From: Oscillospiraceae bacterium | GTDB taxonomy: Bacteria > Bacillota > Clostridia > Oscillospirales > Oscillospiraceae | Direction of reading: 5' to 3' | NCBI GenBank assembly: GCA_028705905.1 | Contig: JAQWCP010000073.1 | Span: 1-7,265 of the forward strand | Length of the DNA: 7,265 nucleotides | Made by a program: the position numbers and the translations under genes | The notes under the pieces: model-generated | What the model was told of the DNA's origin: nothing | Database searches by the model: none | What the model saw: the letters and a program-made list of their open reading frames with translations, nothing else | In this document: positions 6,592 to 7,265 of the stretch, piece after piece | Position numbering within the stretch: the first letter of the stretch is position 1 | Layout: every line of letters starts with the position of its first letter

Positions 6592-7265
6592 ATCTGCGTT
6601 CTGATAATACTTTGATGAAGTTTTGAAGCGTTTCCTCTTCTGTTGCCCAAGAAGTCACAAGACGAACCACGGCAGATCCGTCTGGGCGGGCCTCCCAAAT
6701 TTCATGACTACAAAGGGAAGTGAAATATTTCATCTGTTCCTTTGGTACGATGGGGAAAATTTGATTTGTAGGGGAAGTGTGCAACATTGGATACCCAAGA
6801 GACACCAAGGCGTTCTGCAGGGATTGCGCCATCTGATTTGCATGTTTTGCAAGGGAAAGATATAGGTCGTTTTGGAAAAGAGTGTGGAACTGCAATCCGA
6901 GTAACCAGCCTTTTGCAAGCAATGCGCCGCGTTGCTTCATGTAAAACCGGAAATCAGTTTGGAGTTCTTCTTTACAGATGACCAACGCCTCTCCAAAAAG
7001 CGCTCCATTTTTGGTTCCTCCGATATAAAATGCATCGGTAAGCACCGCCAAGTCAGACCAGGTTAAATCATTTTCGGTGCTGGTAAGGGCGGCGCCCAGA
7101 CGGGCGCCGTCTAGGTATAGTAACAAGTGGTTGACGCGGCAAAACTGGTAAATCGCGGTCAGTTCCGCTTTTGTATAAATCGTTCCAAGTTCCGTTGGGT
7201 TGGAGATATAGACCAGCTTGGGTTTCACCATGTGTTCATCTGTATGTATTTTACAGATCGAAGCG
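6590..7265 (-). CDS. Low-specificity L-threonine aldolase / beta-eliminating lyase family, 5'-truncated by the window edge
   Basis: PLP-dependent fold-type I enzyme that typically cleaves L-threonine or allo-threonine to glycine and acetaldehyde. About 224 residues are visible. The frame stays open to the right edge, reading ASICKIHTDEHMVKPKLVYI, so the ATG at 7231 is internal and roughly 110-120 N-terminal residues of a family of about 340 are missing. Visible signatures are VYISNPTELGTIYTK, the cofactor-contacting DGARLGAAL (Asp codon 7109-7111), and GGTKNGALFGE, in which the Lys at codon 7010-7012 would form the Schiff base with PLP. KQRGALLAKGW and the C-terminal VVRLVTSWAT with its Arg follow. 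All key residues in the visible part are intact. It converges on the small unknown gene and shares its terminator. Clostridial annotation often labels such proteins only as aminotransferase class I/II-fold enzymes, so the true substrate is uncertain. An ltaE-type name would be reasonable but not proven. Confidence 0.92.
   Translation of the reverse strand, partial: ASICKIHTDEHMVKPKLVYISNPTELGTIYTKAELTAIYQFCRVNHLLLYLDGARLGAALTSTENDLTWSDLAVLTDAFYIGGTKNGALFGEALVICKEELQTDFRFYMKQRGALLAKGWLLGLQFHTLFQNDLYLSLAKHANQMAQSLQNALVSLGYPMLHTSPTNQIFPIVPKEQMKYFTSLCSHEIWEARPDGSAVVRLVTSWATEEETLQNFIKVLSERR

Noticed and set aside
7088..7111. GC-rich hairpin GGCGCCC-AGAC-GGGCGCC
   Set aside because: It falls exactly on the codons of the conserved DGARLGAA motif, so coding constraint with Gly/Ala/Arg codons is a sufficient explanation.
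7229..7231. ATG (minus strand) as the start of the threonine-aldolase gene
   Set aside because: The upstream in-frame codons to the window edge encode family-like sequence (HTDEH before MVKPK), and the conserved N-terminal third of the enzyme is missing.

Overview
The window looks like ordinary chromosomal DNA from a low-to-mid GC Gram-positive of the class Clostridia, possibly an Oscillospiraceae/Ruminococcaceae-type gut organism. I infer this from strong AAGGAG-type ribosome binding sites, tight gene packing, a sigma-A-like promoter, a comEC-holA pair as in other Firmicutes, an RNase M5-type protein and a clostridial-looking small hypothetical protein. Base composition by eye is in the mid-40s percent GC and fairly even. 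I see no insertion sequence, phage gene, tRNA, rRNA, CRISPR array or sign of recent transfer.

Layout, left to right. Positions 1-1727 (+) hold the 3' two-thirds of alaS (alanyl-tRNA synthetase), whose start lies outside the window. A 113-residue HIT-family nucleotide hydrolase (hinT-like, 1741-2082) follows 13 bases later. A strong symmetrical stem-loop with A and T tracts (2087-2123) separates this pair from comEC (2140-4443), which encodes the DNA-uptake channel. comEC is followed by holA (4477-5523, clamp-loader delta subunit) and an RNase M5-like Toprim protein (5527-6120). These three have gaps of 33 and 3 bases and no terminator between them, so they are probably one transcript. After a 125-base gap with a sigma-A-like promoter and possible Spo0A boxes comes a 95-residue protein of unknown function (6246-6533). 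A hairpin terminator at 6545-6591 lies between it and a convergent gene on the minus strand (6590 to beyond 7265). That last gene is the C-terminal two-thirds of a threonine-aldolase-type PLP enzyme, and its start is also outside the window.

Functionally this is housekeeping: tRNA charging, nucleotide hydrolysis, DNA import, replication, probable rRNA maturation and amino-acid metabolism. I do not see a convincing new multi-gene system. The items most worth a second look are the comEC start lying just 16 bases past an apparent terminator, the Spo0A-like boxes upstream of the small unknown gene, that gene itself, and the exact family of the Toprim protein.
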